A stretch of DNA of 59,903 nucleotides. Source: an uncultured Phocaeicola sp. GTDB lineage: Bacteria; Bacteroidota; Bacteroidia; Bacteroidales; Bacteroidaceae. A program made the position numbers and the translations under genes. Positions 9,338 to 19,412 of this stretch are shown here, one piece after another (within the stretch, counting starts at the first letter, position 1; each line of letters begins with the position of its first letter). A model generated the notes under the pieces. It made no database searches. It saw only the letters and a list, made by a program, of their open reading frames with translations, and was not told where the DNA came from. The stretch is taken from positions 1 to 59,903 of the forward strand of contig CAPAOL010000017.1 in assembly GCA_948579315.1 (NCBI GenBank), given 5' to 3'.

Positions 9338-9508
9338 TGGATATTATTTGCTTATGTGCAGTTGGCGCAAACATACGATTGGCATATCAGTCTGTATATC
9401 AGTATTCCGCTTATCTTTGCAGTCACTATCGGGCTGAGTCTGCTTTCTTATTATTATTTTGAGAAACCGGCCAACCGCTGGGTAAAACGAATTTTAAATA
9501 AACAATAA
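9338..9508 (+). pseudogene. C-terminal remnant of an acyltransferase-3/OafA-like membrane protein
   Basis: An open frame with no plausible start reads a transmembrane stretch (ISIPLIFAVTIGLSLLSYYY) followed by FEKPANRWVKR and a TAA at 9506. The FEKP-xxxW-xR ending is characteristic of the last helix of acyltransferase family 3 (O-acetyltransferase) proteins of about 350-400 residues. Everything N-terminal to it is missing, and the frame is closed by TAG at 9335. It is therefore a truncated relic lying 10 bp before the DUF418 gene. The remaining 9195-9337 shows a short inverted repeat (GAGTTGTCAAAACTC) and nothing else. Confidence 0.6.
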
Positions 9509-9518
9509 TAACTAGTTC

Positions 9519-10690
9519 ATGGAAAAACAATTATCAGAAAAACTGCCACGCGTTGAGGTGGTGGATGCTTTACGGGGATTTGCAGTCATGGCAATTCTTT
9601 TAGTGCATAGTTTGGAGCATTTCATCTTTCCGGTTTATCCGGTAGACCAGCCTGCATGGTTGAATATACTGAATGACGGGGTATTCAATGTTACATTTAC
9701 TTTATTGGCTGGAAAATCGTATGCCATTTTTGCTTTGCTGTTTGGATTTACATTTTATATTCAGTCGGCTAACCAACAGCGTAAAGGAAAAGATTTTGGT
9801 TATCGTTTTCTGTGGCGTTTGCTGTTATTGGTAGCTTTTGCTACGCTGAATGCAGCTTTTTTTCCGGCAGGAGATGTGCTGTTGCTGTTCTCGGTAGTGG
9901 GAATCGTATTGTTTGTGGTGCGCAAGTGGAGTGACTGTGCCATACTTGTTACGGCTATTTTGTTTTTATTGCAGCCCGTTGAGTGGTATCATTATATAGT
10001 AGGTCTGTTTGATCCTTCTTATACTTTGCCCGATTGGGGAGTGGGCGCGATGTATAAAGAAGTGGCGGAATATACCAAAGAGGGGAGTTTGTGGGTAAGA
10101 ATATGACCTTTGGTCAGAAAGCCAGTCTATATTGGGCTCTGGGAGCAGGGCGTTTCTGGCAGACTGCCGGCTTGTTTTTGATGGGATTATACATCGGACG
10201 CAAACAATTGTTTGTTACTTCCGAAAAACATACTCGTTTTTGGGTGAAGGCTCTTATCATTTCCGCTATCTCTTTTGCTCCGCTTTTCCAACTGAAAGAG
10301 TTGATTATGGCTAGTGACAGTGAACTCATTCGCCAGACTGCCGGAACTGCTTTTGATATGTGGCAAAAGTTCGCTTTTACATTTGTACTGGTTGCTTCTT
10401 TTGTATTGCTTTATCAACGGGATAGGTTCAGGAATTTTGTATCAAATCTTCGTTATTATGGTAGGATGAGTCTGACCAATTATATCACCCAATCTATTGC
10501 CGGAGCTATTATTTATTTCCCTTTCGGATTTTATCTGGCTCCGTACTGTGGATATACGTTGAGTTTGTTGGTTGGTTTTGTACTCTTTTTGTTGCAAGTA
10601 CAGTTCTGCAAGTGGTGGTTGAAAGGACATAAGCAGGGACCGTTAGAGAGTCTTTGGCATAAATGGACCTGGATGTATTCCAAAAAATAA
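9519..10690 (+). pseudogene. DUF418-family integral membrane protein, frameshifted
   Basis: Two overlapping frames (9519-10106 and 10091-10690) together make one DUF418/YeiB-like membrane protein of about 390 residues. The first part has the family start (VVDALRGFAVMAILLVHSLEH) and several transmembrane helices; the second continues with helices and the C-terminal pattern GRMSLTNYITQS, then a Lys/Trp-rich tail. The frame breaks near 10090-10100 at GTGGGTAAG; one additional G would join both halves. The protein should be a cytoplasmic-membrane protein; DUF418 proteins are often linked to transport or acyl transfer but have no firm role. It may be a genuine pseudogene or a sequence error. The upstream neighbour is also a remnant, which favours decay. 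Confidence 0.82.
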
Positions 10691-10716
10691 GGAACTCTGG
10701 GCAGGAGTTGCATATG

Positions 10717-10774
10717 CTATACGGAAGAGAGGAAAAGGCGAAAAGTAATTTGTCTTTTCCTCTCTTCCGTATAG
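10717..10774. terminator. Large bidirectional hairpin terminator
   Basis: Perfect 21-bp arms (10717-10737 and 10754-10774, CTATACGGAAGAGAGGAAAA and so on) with a 16-nt loop, between the convergent DUF418 gene and the helicase-PLD gene. The stem is unusually long for a terminator and lacks a T tract. Confidence 0.7.
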
Positions 10775-10838
10775 GGACTGATTCTTGTTTCCCAAGTTTC
10801 CCGAATATCATAAAAAGGATATCAGTTCAGGATTATAA

Positions 10839-13800
10839 TCAATTATTTTTGCCTTCTATCTGAATTTGAATTGCTTGTCCTGTACGTTGCAGACATTCTA
10901 TAAAAATAGAAAGATGATTGGTCTTTTGCATCAACTCACATATAATTTCCTTTTCTTCTGTGCACCAAGGTTCATAAGCACGTGGGAAAGTTTCACGTTG
11001 TTTATGGATATAAGGTGGAAGGACTGTTTTCTGAATGCCTAACTCTTGGACTTTTTGTTTTATACGGCAAATATCTTCTTCTGTACAATCATTAAAAGAT
11101 TCTTTTGTAAAGAACCCCGGATATTTTTGGTCAATGTCAAGATTGATTGTAGGCTTAGATAGGGATTGAAAGGTTTTTTCTCTGCTTTCTAGTTCCTTTA
11201 TCAGATTGTTGATGTACTCATCGGCTTGAACAGATGATACAACTATGGAACATTCGTGGCGGGAGTATTCTTTATGGCGGTTGGCGGATAACCAGTTGAA
11301 AGAACCCTCTATAAGTGTATGGTTATCAATGGCCAATGATTTATTGTGGATACCTTTTACTTCAATGAGGGTTGCGGCATTTTCTATTAATATGTTCCGT
11401 CCCTCTTCGGCACGGCTGAGCAACTGATTGGTTTTCGTATCATAATCTAGAGACGAATCGGTGTAGACTGTGACATCCACTCCTCGGTGTACCGTGTGGC
11501 GTATCAGCGGAACCAACTGGTCGTTTTCTATGGCGTGGATAGATATGAATGGAGATACAATCAGCAGGCGGTGTCTTGCTTTTTCAAAAGCTTGGTGCAG
11601 AACCTGGATATGCTCTTCTGTGGTGGACAGACGAAGGGTGGGGTGGTAGGTGCACAGCGGAACTTCCTGTTGGTAAATAAAGTTGTTGGAAATCTCGTTG
11701 GATGGATCATCGAAAAGCCATTTAGCCATATTTCCTACCGGGGTGTTTTCTTCCGGATGGAAAATATTCATGTTGCCAAAAACAATGAAATGATGCTGAG
11801 CGCGCGATATCGCTACATTGAGCATATTGTATTTTCCATCACGCTCCATAAAAAGAGAATGGTCTTCGGGAGAGTTGACTGTTGAAAAAAGAACAATCGG
11901 ACATTGGGCACCTTGCAGGGAATGTACTGTGCCGATGATCATATCTTTATATTTCTCATTTCCTGATATTTTTTGTATTTGATGCCGTATTTCGGCTTCT
12001 TGGGCTTTAAAAGGAGTTACTACGGCTACAATTTCATGAATAGGCTTTTTATAGGTCTTTTCCAGATTATCTTTTTCCAGTTCCAGCCAACAGACAATGG
12101 CTTCCGCTTCAGCCCGGTTGAGGCGACTTCCTGTTTTTCCAGGGCTGCTGTAACTGTTGATGTGTACATATCCTTTGGAAGGGAGGGACTTGTATTTTAC
12201 TTCGTTACCTTTTTTAGGAAGTAACCTGCCGTGGTAAACATAATCATTGCAATAGGCAATAATGGAATCTACGCATCGTCTGTGTTCGGTCAGAAAAGCT
12301 CCTTTTTCACCTTTTACTGTAAAATTACAGCTTTTACGTGCCAGTTTCATTATACTTCCGGAAGAAGAAAGGAAACCATTGTTTTCTAAAAAACGGTATT
12401 TTTCCGAGGACTGGTTGGAAACAATGCCCAGATTCTTTAAATTAATGAATGAATATTCATCAGAAATGGACCATACAGGCTCTATTTGTTGAATATCACC
12501 TACTAAAATCGCTTGCTTGGCCAAACTGAAGGAGGGAACGGCAAGTTCGGGTGAAACTTGTCCGGATTCATCTACAATCAACAGATCTATTCCATTGTAT
12601 AAAGGAATATCCCATTTTCCGTTCTCCGCATAGGTCATATACTTGGGTAGAGAATGGAAAGTAGAGATGAAAACAGGCATTACGCAAGCCAAACGTTTTA
12701 ATCTTTGGGTATAGGCTTCTTGTGTGCGCTGCTTGCCTTCATCGCACTTGCTTAACCGGTGAATAAACTCGGCTTCCCGATAATGTATGGCATACCAGAA
12801 CATTTGATACCGATAGCTGATATCCAGCCTTACTGCCATGTCTTCTGTATAAGGCAAGTTGCCATACTCAGGGTTGGAACTTATTTTTTCGTAACGTTCT
12901 TTGAATTCTTCTGTCAAAGTCCACTGTTCTATTACTTTGTCATAGGAGGGTAATGGCTCATGGAATTTGCGGATAAACTTCTGTAATATATTGTTTTCCT
13001 TCCGGTTTCCGTATTCTGTTGTTTCGGCAGCTTGGATACAGAGAATAATCTTTTTTTGGAGGGCTTGCATTTCTTTACGGAGAAATTGCCGGCATTTTGT
13101 TTCGTCTTGATAGTTTTTCTTGAAAAAGTTATTGAAGCATTGCAGATAGAATTGTTTGTACTCTTCTTGACGTTCAGGTGTATCGTATGCTGCCGGAAAT
13201 CCATCCCCTTTGGGGTTGAACATCATTTTGTACTGTTGTTGCAGCTCTTTTTTCCCTGACAGATATAGGCCTAATGTATCCAGTTCGGGTAGCCAGCGGT
13301 TGGACAACCGGGGATGTGTTGTGTCATTGGTTGTTTCCGCTTTGAAATCCTTTAGGATATTGGTGATCGCCTGATTATTAGCTGAACTTGCAACTATAAT
13401 TTCCGGCTCTTCCGGATTGTTTAGAATGTTATGAGCAAGTCTGTTTGCGATGACAGTTTGCAGAAAAGTGGTTTTTCCTGTTCCCGGAGGACCGTTGACG
13501 ACAAAAATATCAGCACATTCCGGTGTTGTGTACATTGCTAGTGTTTCGCGTTGAGATATGGACAAAGGAAAGTCGCTGCTCATTTGTGCCCAGTGTTCTT
13601 GGTTGCAATATACTTTCCGGTTAGTTGGAATAGGAAGAGCGTTAGCAGATTTTGTTTGTATTAATAAATTCAACAGGGGATGTGGAGTGGTATTGTCATC
13701 TTTTAAGAGTTTGTCATATAGTGTGATTATGGGCTGTGCCATATTGCGCTCGGAGGCTTTTATGATAATGATTTCTGGATTATCATAGTAATTCATTGTG

Positions 13801-14306
13801 CTGAAAGTTTTGCCGGTTGCTTTCTTGAAAAGCTGCTCGCATGCTTGCCAATAGGCCTCCCATTTTGTTTCTTCAGTGTTAAAATTGGATAGTAGTTGAT
13901 CTACTTTTGAAAGAGAAGCTATAGTGCGGTCATTGGCTGCATTAGGCTCCAAAAATTTACGAATAAATATTGGGATTCTGTCTGATTCGTTCTCGCATAC
14001 GGTTAGTTTGCCGTCAGGCAACATGATGGCAGTAATCAAGAAGGGATATTCCGGTCTTTCTGATTGGGAAGTCCAGCCGTTTTCAAATTCGGGCAAAAGA
14101 ATACAAGGAGCAATCATTACTTTTTGTTTTTCATTGCTGTCTTCTGCTTTCCAATCAGGGAAAATAACAGGAATACTTTTGAGAGGAATGAATTTAAGTA
14201 TCTTGTCACCAATGTTTAGGGTGATTCGTGGTCCTTTGAGAGCAATAGCTTTGCGCTCTGCATCTTGAAGACAAGTTTTCCAGTATTTTAGTAAGGTCTG
14301 GTCCAT
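10839..14306 (-). CDS. SF1 helicase-phospholipase D nuclease fusion (Mokosh type II-like)
   Basis: A 1155-residue cytosolic protein. The helicase part has Walker A GPPGTGKT (272-279), Walker B VDESGQ with Asp579-Glu580, motif III VGDIQQIEP, and the late motifs GTVHSLQGAQ and NVAISRAQHHF, i.e. an Upf1/Dna2-like superfamily 1 helicase (AAA_11/AAA_12) with a long insert between about 350 and 560. A phospholipase D-like domain (about 880-1040) follows with one HKD motif, His987-x-Lys989-x4-Asp994, and GSFNW, as in Nuc-type endonucleases. This single-gene helicase-PLD architecture is the one described for type II Mokosh anti-phage systems. It stands alone on the minus strand beside decayed genes, consistent with accessory defence DNA. 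A DNA-repair role is the alternative. Confidence 0.85.
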   Translation of the reverse strand: MDQTLLKYWKTCLQDAERKAIALKGPRITLNIGDKILKFIPLKSIPVIFPDWKAEDSNEKQKVMIAPCILLPEFENGWTSQSERPEYPFLITAIMLPDGKLTVCENESDRIPIFIRKFLEPNAANDRTIASLSKVDQLLSNFNTEETKWEAYWQACEQLFKKATGKTFSTMNYYDNPEIIIIKASERNMAQPIITLYDKLLKDDNTTPHPLLNLLIQTKSANALPIPTNRKVYCNQEHWAQMSSDFPLSISQRETLAMYTTPECADIFVVNGPPGTGKTTFLQTVIANRLAHNILNNPEEPEIIVASSANNQAITNILKDFKAETTNDTTHPRLSNRWLPELDTLGLYLSGKKELQQQYKMMFNPKGDGFPAAYDTPERQEEYKQFYLQCFNNFFKKNYQDETKCRQFLRKEMQALQKKIILCIQAAETTEYGNRKENNILQKFIRKFHEPLPSYDKVIEQWTLTEEFKERYEKISSNPEYGNLPYTEDMAVRLDISYRYQMFWYAIHYREAEFIHRLSKCDEGKQRTQEAYTQRLKRLACVMPVFISTFHSLPKYMTYAENGKWDIPLYNGIDLLIVDESGQVSPELAVPSFSLAKQAILVGDIQQIEPVWSISDEYSFINLKNLGIVSNQSSEKYRFLENNGFLSSSGSIMKLARKSCNFTVKGEKGAFLTEHRRCVDSIIAYCNDYVYHGRLLPKKGNEVKYKSLPSKGYVHINSYSSPGKTGSRLNRAEAEAIVCWLELEKDNLEKTYKKPIHEIVAVVTPFKAQEAEIRHQIQKISGNEKYKDMIIGTVHSLQGAQCPIVLFSTVNSPEDHSLFMERDGKYNMLNVAISRAQHHFIVFGNMNIFHPEENTPVGNMAKWLFDDPSNEISNNFIYQQEVPLCTYHPTLRLSTTEEHIQVLHQAFEKARHRLLIVSPFISIHAIENDQLVPLIRHTVHRGVDVTVYTDSSLDYDTKTNQLLSRAEEGRNILIENAATLIEVKGIHNKSLAIDNHTLIEGSFNWLSANRHKEYSRHECSIVVSSVQADEYINNLIKELESREKTFQSLSKPTINLDIDQKYPGFFTKESFNDCTEEDICRIKQKVQELGIQKTVLPPYIHKQRETFPRAYEPWCTEEKEIICELMQKTNHLSIFIECLQRTGQAIQIQIEGKNN

Positions 14307-14590
14307 TTGTTTTTACGTTTGTGTGATGGAATAATTTACAAATATAAGAAAATAGGTGAAAAGAATACGGTAATTGGGGTTACATTCCTGAATTTATGAT
14401 TTTTTTACATTAAGAGGGATTGGAAATGTCGGGATAATCATTATTAGCGGTAAATGAATTGGGATGAACGGAATAATGGTAATATTTAGTGGTGATGAGG
14501 CAAGAAACTTGCCTTTATGAAGCAAATGAAGCTAAAATAGACGAGAATTTATCTGTGTGGGGAGTGTGGATATACTAATTTTGCCAATAA
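14307..14590. other. Divergent intergenic region with GH92 -7 element
   Basis: About 280 bp between the helicase-PLD gene (-) and GH92 (+). A -7 element TAATTTTG lies at 14576-14583 on the + strand. It sits so close to ATG 14591 that translation more likely begins at 14606 or 14609. No other structure recognised. Confidence 0.5.
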
Positions 14591-16807
14591 ATGAAACTTA
14601 AATCTATGATGAAAAGATTTGCAAATTTATTGGCTGTTTTTATTCTTTCTGTAAATTGTATTAGTGCCCAAAATCTAACTCGTTGGGTTAATCCGTTTAT
14701 TGGAACCGGTGCTGTTCAATCCAGTCTTTCTGGGAATAATTATCCAGGAGCTACTGTCCCTTTTGGTATAGTGCAGCTGAGTCCCGATACTCGTGAAGCG
14801 CCTGATTGGGCACAAGCTTCGGGATATGATTATAATGATTCTATTATTTATGGTTTCAGTCATACACGTTTAAGCGGAACCGGTGCTTCCGATTTTATAG
14901 ATATCCTTCTATTTCCTACCATGAGTGATAAAAGGAAATCGTCTTTTACTCATCAAAACGAACAGGCGCGTCCGGGGTATTATCAAGTATTATTAACGGA
15001 TGAGAAGATTCAAGCGGAGTTGACGGCTTCTGTGCATGTAGGGGTACATCGCTATATCTATTCTGATGGCGGTCAGTTGAAATTATGGTTGGATTTAGAT
15101 CATTCGGCAAATAAGGAGAGTTGGAACCGCCGGATAATTCAATCACAAATCCGTGTAGTTTCTCCTACAGTAGTAGAAGGATATCGTGTTATTACAGGAT
15201 GGGCAAAACTGAGGAAAATATATTTCCATCTTGAATTTTCCCAACCAATCTTATCCAGTCAGTTACATGATGGCAATCGGAGGTATGAGAATACTCCTGT
15301 CATTAATGGTACAGAACTGTGTGGATTATTCTGTTTCGACAAGAAGTGGAATAATGAATTGATATGTAAAGTCGCTTTATCTCCAGTTTCCATTGAAAAT
15401 GCCCGGTTGAATATGGCAGCTGAGGTTCCCGGATGGAACTTTGAACATATTGCTTCTGCTGCCGAAGCCAGCTGGGAGAAAGAATTGAAGAAAGTCATCA
15501 TCCAAGGTACCGGTTTGCAGAAAAAGATTTTTTATACAGCTTTATATCACACTATGGTACAACCTAATACGATGAGCGATGTAAATGGTGAATATATGGC
15601 TGCCGATTATACGACACGTAAGGTAGCCGATAATGAAGTTCATTATTCCACTTTTTCTTTATGGGATACATTCAGAGCAGCTCATCCGCTTTATACTTTG
15701 CTGCATACCGACCGCATTCCTGATTTTATTAAAAGCATGATGAGGCAATATGACTATTATGGTTATTTGCCTGTATGGCAATTATGGGGGCAGGATAATT
15801 ATTGTATGATTGGTAATCACTCCATTCCTGTCATTGTGGATGCTGTGCTGAAAGGTGTTGCAGGAGTGGATGCGGAAAAGGCTTATGAAGCGGTTCATAG
15901 CAGTTCCATCGTATCTCATCCGAACTTTCCTTTTGAAGTATGGGAGAAATATGGATACATGCCTGAGGATATTCAAACACAATCTGTTTCTATTACTTTA
16001 GAACAAGCTTTTGATGATTGGTGTGTTGCACTGTTGGCCCGGAAATTAGGGAAAGAGGAGGATTATGGGCGTTTTATGAAGCGTTCTGCTTTTTACAGGA
16101 ATTTATTTAATGCAGAAACAAAATTCTTTCAACCGAAAAATAAGAAAGGAGAATGGATGGAGCCTTTCGATCCTTATAAGTATGGAGCCAATGGTGGCTA
16201 CCCTTTCACTGAGGGGAATGCCTGGCAATACTTCTGGTATGTACCCCAGAATATACCTGACTTGATTTCACTGACAGGGGGAAACAAAGCTTTTACGGCA
16301 AAGTTGGATACCTTTTTCACAGTCAATCACCAAAGTGGTGAACTGAATGACAATGCTTCCGGTTTTGTAGGGCAATATGCGCATGGCAATGAGCCGAGCC
16401 ATCATGTGGCTTATCTGTATGCGTGTGCGGGAGAACCTTGGAAAACACAAAAATATGTGGCACATATCATGAATGAACTGTATAATGATTCCTCTTCAGG
16501 TTATGCCGGTAATGATGATTGCGGGGAAATGTCTGCCTGGTATGTGTTTGGCGCACTTGGCTTTTATCCGGTAAATCCGGTTAGCGGGAAGTATATTATC
16601 GGTACTCCTATGTTGGAGGAAGCGGTTATTCAGTTGCCTGATGGAAAGACTTTTACCATTAAGGCCCCACGCAAAGAGCACAATGAGATTTATATCCGTT
16701 CCATGAGACTGAATGGCAAGAAATATACAAAGAATTATATTACTCATCAGGATATTATGAATGGCGGAACGTTGGAGTTTGTAATGACTGCCTCACCGGG
16801 AAAATGA
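14591..16807 (+). CDS. GH92 alpha-mannosidase, secreted
   Basis: A glycoside hydrolase family 92 enzyme of up to 738 residues. After a Sec signal peptide ending CISA, the start of the mature protein (RWVNPFIGTGA) and GYDYND, SHTRLSGTG are classic GH92. The C-terminal (alpha/alpha)6 catalytic domain carries YAHGNEPSHH and GNDDCGEMSAWY; acidic residues in these blocks are the catalytic acid and base in characterised members. GH92 enzymes are calcium-dependent inverting exo-alpha-mannosidases (mostly alpha-1,2/1,3) acting on high-mannose N-glycans or mannan. Translation probably begins at ATG 14606 or 14609, since the -7 element ends at 14583. A degraded repeat of its last codons follows the stop. 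Confidence 0.93.
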   Translation: MKLKSMMKRFANLLAVFILSVNCISAQNLTRWVNPFIGTGAVQSSLSGNNYPGATVPFGIVQLSPDTREAPDWAQASGYDYNDSIIYGFSHTRLSGTGASDFIDILLFPTMSDKRKSSFTHQNEQARPGYYQVLLTDEKIQAELTASVHVGVHRYIYSDGGQLKLWLDLDHSANKESWNRRIIQSQIRVVSPTVVEGYRVITGWAKLRKIYFHLEFSQPILSSQLHDGNRRYENTPVINGTELCGLFCFDKKWNNELICKVALSPVSIENARLNMAAEVPGWNFEHIASAAEASWEKELKKVIIQGTGLQKKIFYTALYHTMVQPNTMSDVNGEYMAADYTTRKVADNEVHYSTFSLWDTFRAAHPLYTLLHTDRIPDFIKSMMRQYDYYGYLPVWQLWGQDNYCMIGNHSIPVIVDAVLKGVAGVDAEKAYEAVHSSSIVSHPNFPFEVWEKYGYMPEDIQTQSVSITLEQAFDDWCVALLARKLGKEEDYGRFMKRSAFYRNLFNAETKFFQPKNKKGEWMEPFDPYKYGANGGYPFTEGNAWQYFWYVPQNIPDLISLTGGNKAFTAKLDTFFTVNHQSGELNDNASGFVGQYAHGNEPSHHVAYLYACAGEPWKTQKYVAHIMNELYNDSSSGYAGNDDCGEMSAWYVFGALGFYPVNPVSGKYIIGTPMLEEAVIQLPDGKTFTIKAPRKEHNEIYIRSMRLNGKKYTKNYITHQDIMNGGTLEFVMTASPGK

Positions 16808-16943
16808 TAACAAATGGTGAAGTATTGGAATTTGTGCCGGGAAAGATTTCTAAATGTTGAATAACTCCCTTTTATAGGTTACGATTGAAGCAAAAGAGTC
16901 TAAAAATGGCGAGTTTTTCTCTACCTAATGGGAGAGGTATATC

Positions 16944-16951
16944 TACTTTTG
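16944..16951 (+). promoter_or_regulatory. -7 element of the GH95 gene
   Basis: TACTTTTG fits TAnnTTTG. It lies inside the longest possible reading frame (from 16928), so it supports the internal ATG 16973 as the true GH95 start. Confidence 0.55.
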
Positions 16952-16972
16952 TTTCAGAAGAAACTATTAATC

Positions 16973-19384
16973 ATGAAAAATATGAAACATTTTAAGACTT
17001 ATTTAGCAGCAATGGCTTTGGCCCTTTCCGGATGCCAGAGTGCAACAGATTCCTGTGGAACTACAGAATTGTGGTATGCCCAACCGGCAAAAGTTTGGAT
17101 GGAATCTTTACCTATCGGTAATGGGCGTTTGGGAGCTATGACTTATGGTGGAATAGAGGAAGAGAAACTGGCATTGAATGAATCGACAATGTGGTCCGGC
17201 CAGTACAATGAGAACCAGAACAAACCTTTCGGGCGAGAGAAAATGAACCAGCTCAGAAAGTTGTTCTTTGAGGGAAAACTATCGGAAGGAAACCGTATAG
17301 CCGGAGATAATCTTCATGGCAACCAGACTTCTTTCGGAACTCATCTTCCCATTGGAGATTTGAAGATGCAATTCATTTACCCCGAAGGTAAAGTGACCGG
17401 CTACCGTCGTTCGTTAAGCTTGGATGAGGCTGTCAGCAGCGTTTCTTTCAACTCCGGCGGTGTGAACTATAAACGTGAGTATTTTGCTACAAACCCGGAT
17501 AATGTTCTCGTACTCCGCTTGACCGCTGATAAGCAAAAGTCCATTACTATGAATATGGGATTGGATTTGATGCGTCAAGCCGATCTTTCTGTAGAAGATA
17601 ACCAATTGGTATTTACCGGGAAAGTAGATTTTCCCTTGCATGGTCCGGGCGGAGTCTGTTTTGAAGGAAGAATAGCCGTTCTGGCTGATAATGGAGAGGT
17701 AAAGATGGAACAGTCTGGAGTAGGTATAAAAGAAGCTGATGCCGTGACTTTGATTGTCGATGTGCGTACCGATTATAAAAGTCCTGATTACAAGACTCTT
17801 TGTGCTGATGGTGTGAAGAAGGCTGCAGCTAAATCTTATGATGAATTGAAGCAGGCGCATATAAAGGATTATAACACGTTGTATAATCGTGTTTCTATTC
17901 ATTTCGGACAAGACGCTAACCGCGCGTTGCCTACGGATGTCCGTTGGAAACAAGTGAAGGAAGGCAAGACTGATACTGGTCTGGATGCCTTGTTCTTCCA
18001 GTATGGCCGTTACCTCACCATTGCCAGTTCCCGCGAAAACTCTCCATTGCCCATTGCCTTGCAGGGTTTTTTCAATGACAACAAGGCGTGCAACATGGGC
18101 TGGACCAATGACTATCATCTGGATATCAATACTGAACAGAATTATTGGGCAGCCAATGTTGGCAATCTTGCTGAATGTAATGCCCCCCTGTTTACCTATA
18201 TTAAGGATTTGGCGCATCACGGTGCGAAGACAGCCGAAGTGGTCTATGGATGTAAAGGCTGGACTGCTCACACTACAGCCAATGTCTGGGGATATACTCC
18301 CGCCTCCAGTACCATTATTTGGGGACTGTTCCCGATGGCAGGTTCATGGATAGCTTCCCATCTGTGGACACAATATGAATTTACACAGGACAAGCAATAT
18401 CTGGCCGAAACGGCCTATCCGCTTTTGAAAGGTAATGCACAGTTCATCCTGGATTTCTTGGCAAAAGACCCGAAGAGTGGTTATCTGATGACAGGGCCGA
18501 GCATCTCACCCGAAAACTGGTTCCGTACAGCAGGCGGTGAAGAAATGGTTGCCTCCATGATGCCTGCCTGTGACCGTGAACTGGCCTACGAGATCTTGTC
18601 GAATTGTGTTCAGGCTTCAGAGATATTGAATACCGACCGCGAGTTTGCCGATAGCCTGCGTACTGCCATCGCCCAACTTCCTCCCATCCAGTTGCGTGCC
18701 AATGGTGCCATTCGTGAATGGTTTGAAGATTTCGAGGAAGCTCATCCCAACCATCGTCACACTTCCCACCTGCTGGCACTCTATCCTTTCTCCCAAATCA
18801 CTTTGGAGAAGACTCCCGAATTGGCGGAAGCTGCCCGCAAGACCATCGAGAATCGTTTGTCTGCCGAGAACTGGGAAGATACAGAGTGGAGTCGTGCCAA
18901 TATGATTTGTATGTATGCCCGTTTGAAAGATGCACAGGAAGCATATAAGAGCGTTCAATTATTACAAGGTAAGCTTTCACGTGAAAATTTAATGACTGTA
19001 TCTCCAGGTGGCATTGCTGGGGCGGAAGGTGATATTTATTCATTCGACGGAAATCCCGCCGGTACAGCCGGTATGGCAGAAATGCTGGTGCAGAACCACG
19101 AAGGTTATGTAGAGTTCTTACCGTGTTTGCCTGTTGAATGGAAAGATGGTAGTTTTAAAGGTCTGTGTTTAAAGGGAGGAGCTGAAGCGACTGCTGAGTG
19201 GACGAATGCTGTCATTAATAAAGCTTCTTTAAAAGCTACTGTTGATCAGGTTTTAAAAGTGAAAGTTCCTCAAGGGAAAAAATATAGAGTGCTTTTAAAT
19301 AGTAAGGAGGCAATTGCAAATCCTGATGCAAAAGGTTTGATAACAGTGGAAATGAAACGTGGAGATTTGCTGGAATTGTTGTAA
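16973..19384 (+). CDS. GH95 alpha-L-fucosidase/alpha-L-galactosidase lipoprotein
   Basis: An 803-residue GH95 enzyme. ATG 16973 gives a clean lipoprotein signal with acylated Cys21 (LALSGC); the longer frame from 16928 has no signal and contains the promoter. The N-terminal beta-domain starts LWYAQPAKVWMESLPIGNGRLGAM, the family signature. The catalytic barrel has DYHLDINTEQNYW, GPSISPEN and HRHTSHLLALYP. GH95 enzymes are inverting and remove terminal alpha-1,2-L-fucose, or alpha-L-galactose in some Bacteroides members. The subsite residues that separate these activities cannot be judged reliably here. It stands between GH92 and a sugar porter and is followed by a terminator. Confidence 0.93.
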   Translation: MKNMKHFKTYLAAMALALSGCQSATDSCGTTELWYAQPAKVWMESLPIGNGRLGAMTYGGIEEEKLALNESTMWSGQYNENQNKPFGREKMNQLRKLFFEGKLSEGNRIAGDNLHGNQTSFGTHLPIGDLKMQFIYPEGKVTGYRRSLSLDEAVSSVSFNSGGVNYKREYFATNPDNVLVLRLTADKQKSITMNMGLDLMRQADLSVEDNQLVFTGKVDFPLHGPGGVCFEGRIAVLADNGEVKMEQSGVGIKEADAVTLIVDVRTDYKSPDYKTLCADGVKKAAAKSYDELKQAHIKDYNTLYNRVSIHFGQDANRALPTDVRWKQVKEGKTDTGLDALFFQYGRYLTIASSRENSPLPIALQGFFNDNKACNMGWTNDYHLDINTEQNYWAANVGNLAECNAPLFTYIKDLAHHGAKTAEVVYGCKGWTAHTTANVWGYTPASSTIIWGLFPMAGSWIASHLWTQYEFTQDKQYLAETAYPLLKGNAQFILDFLAKDPKSGYLMTGPSISPENWFRTAGGEEMVASMMPACDRELAYEILSNCVQASEILNTDREFADSLRTAIAQLPPIQLRANGAIREWFEDFEEAHPNHRHTSHLLALYPFSQITLEKTPELAEAARKTIENRLSAENWEDTEWSRANMICMYARLKDAQEAYKSVQLLQGKLSRENLMTVSPGGIAGAEGDIYSFDGNPAGTAGMAEMLVQNHEGYVEFLPCLPVEWKDGSFKGLCLKGGAEATAEWTNAVINKASLKATVDQVLKVKVPQGKKYRVLLNSKEAIANPDAKGLITVEMKRGDLLELL

Positions 19385-19412
19385 AAAACAGGTTGCTTTG
19401 CATAGCTTGATT

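Noticed and set aside
17414..18271. A 285-codon minus-strand frame inside GH95
   Set aside because: Shadow of the GH95 reading frame; no signal, motif or upstream promoter.
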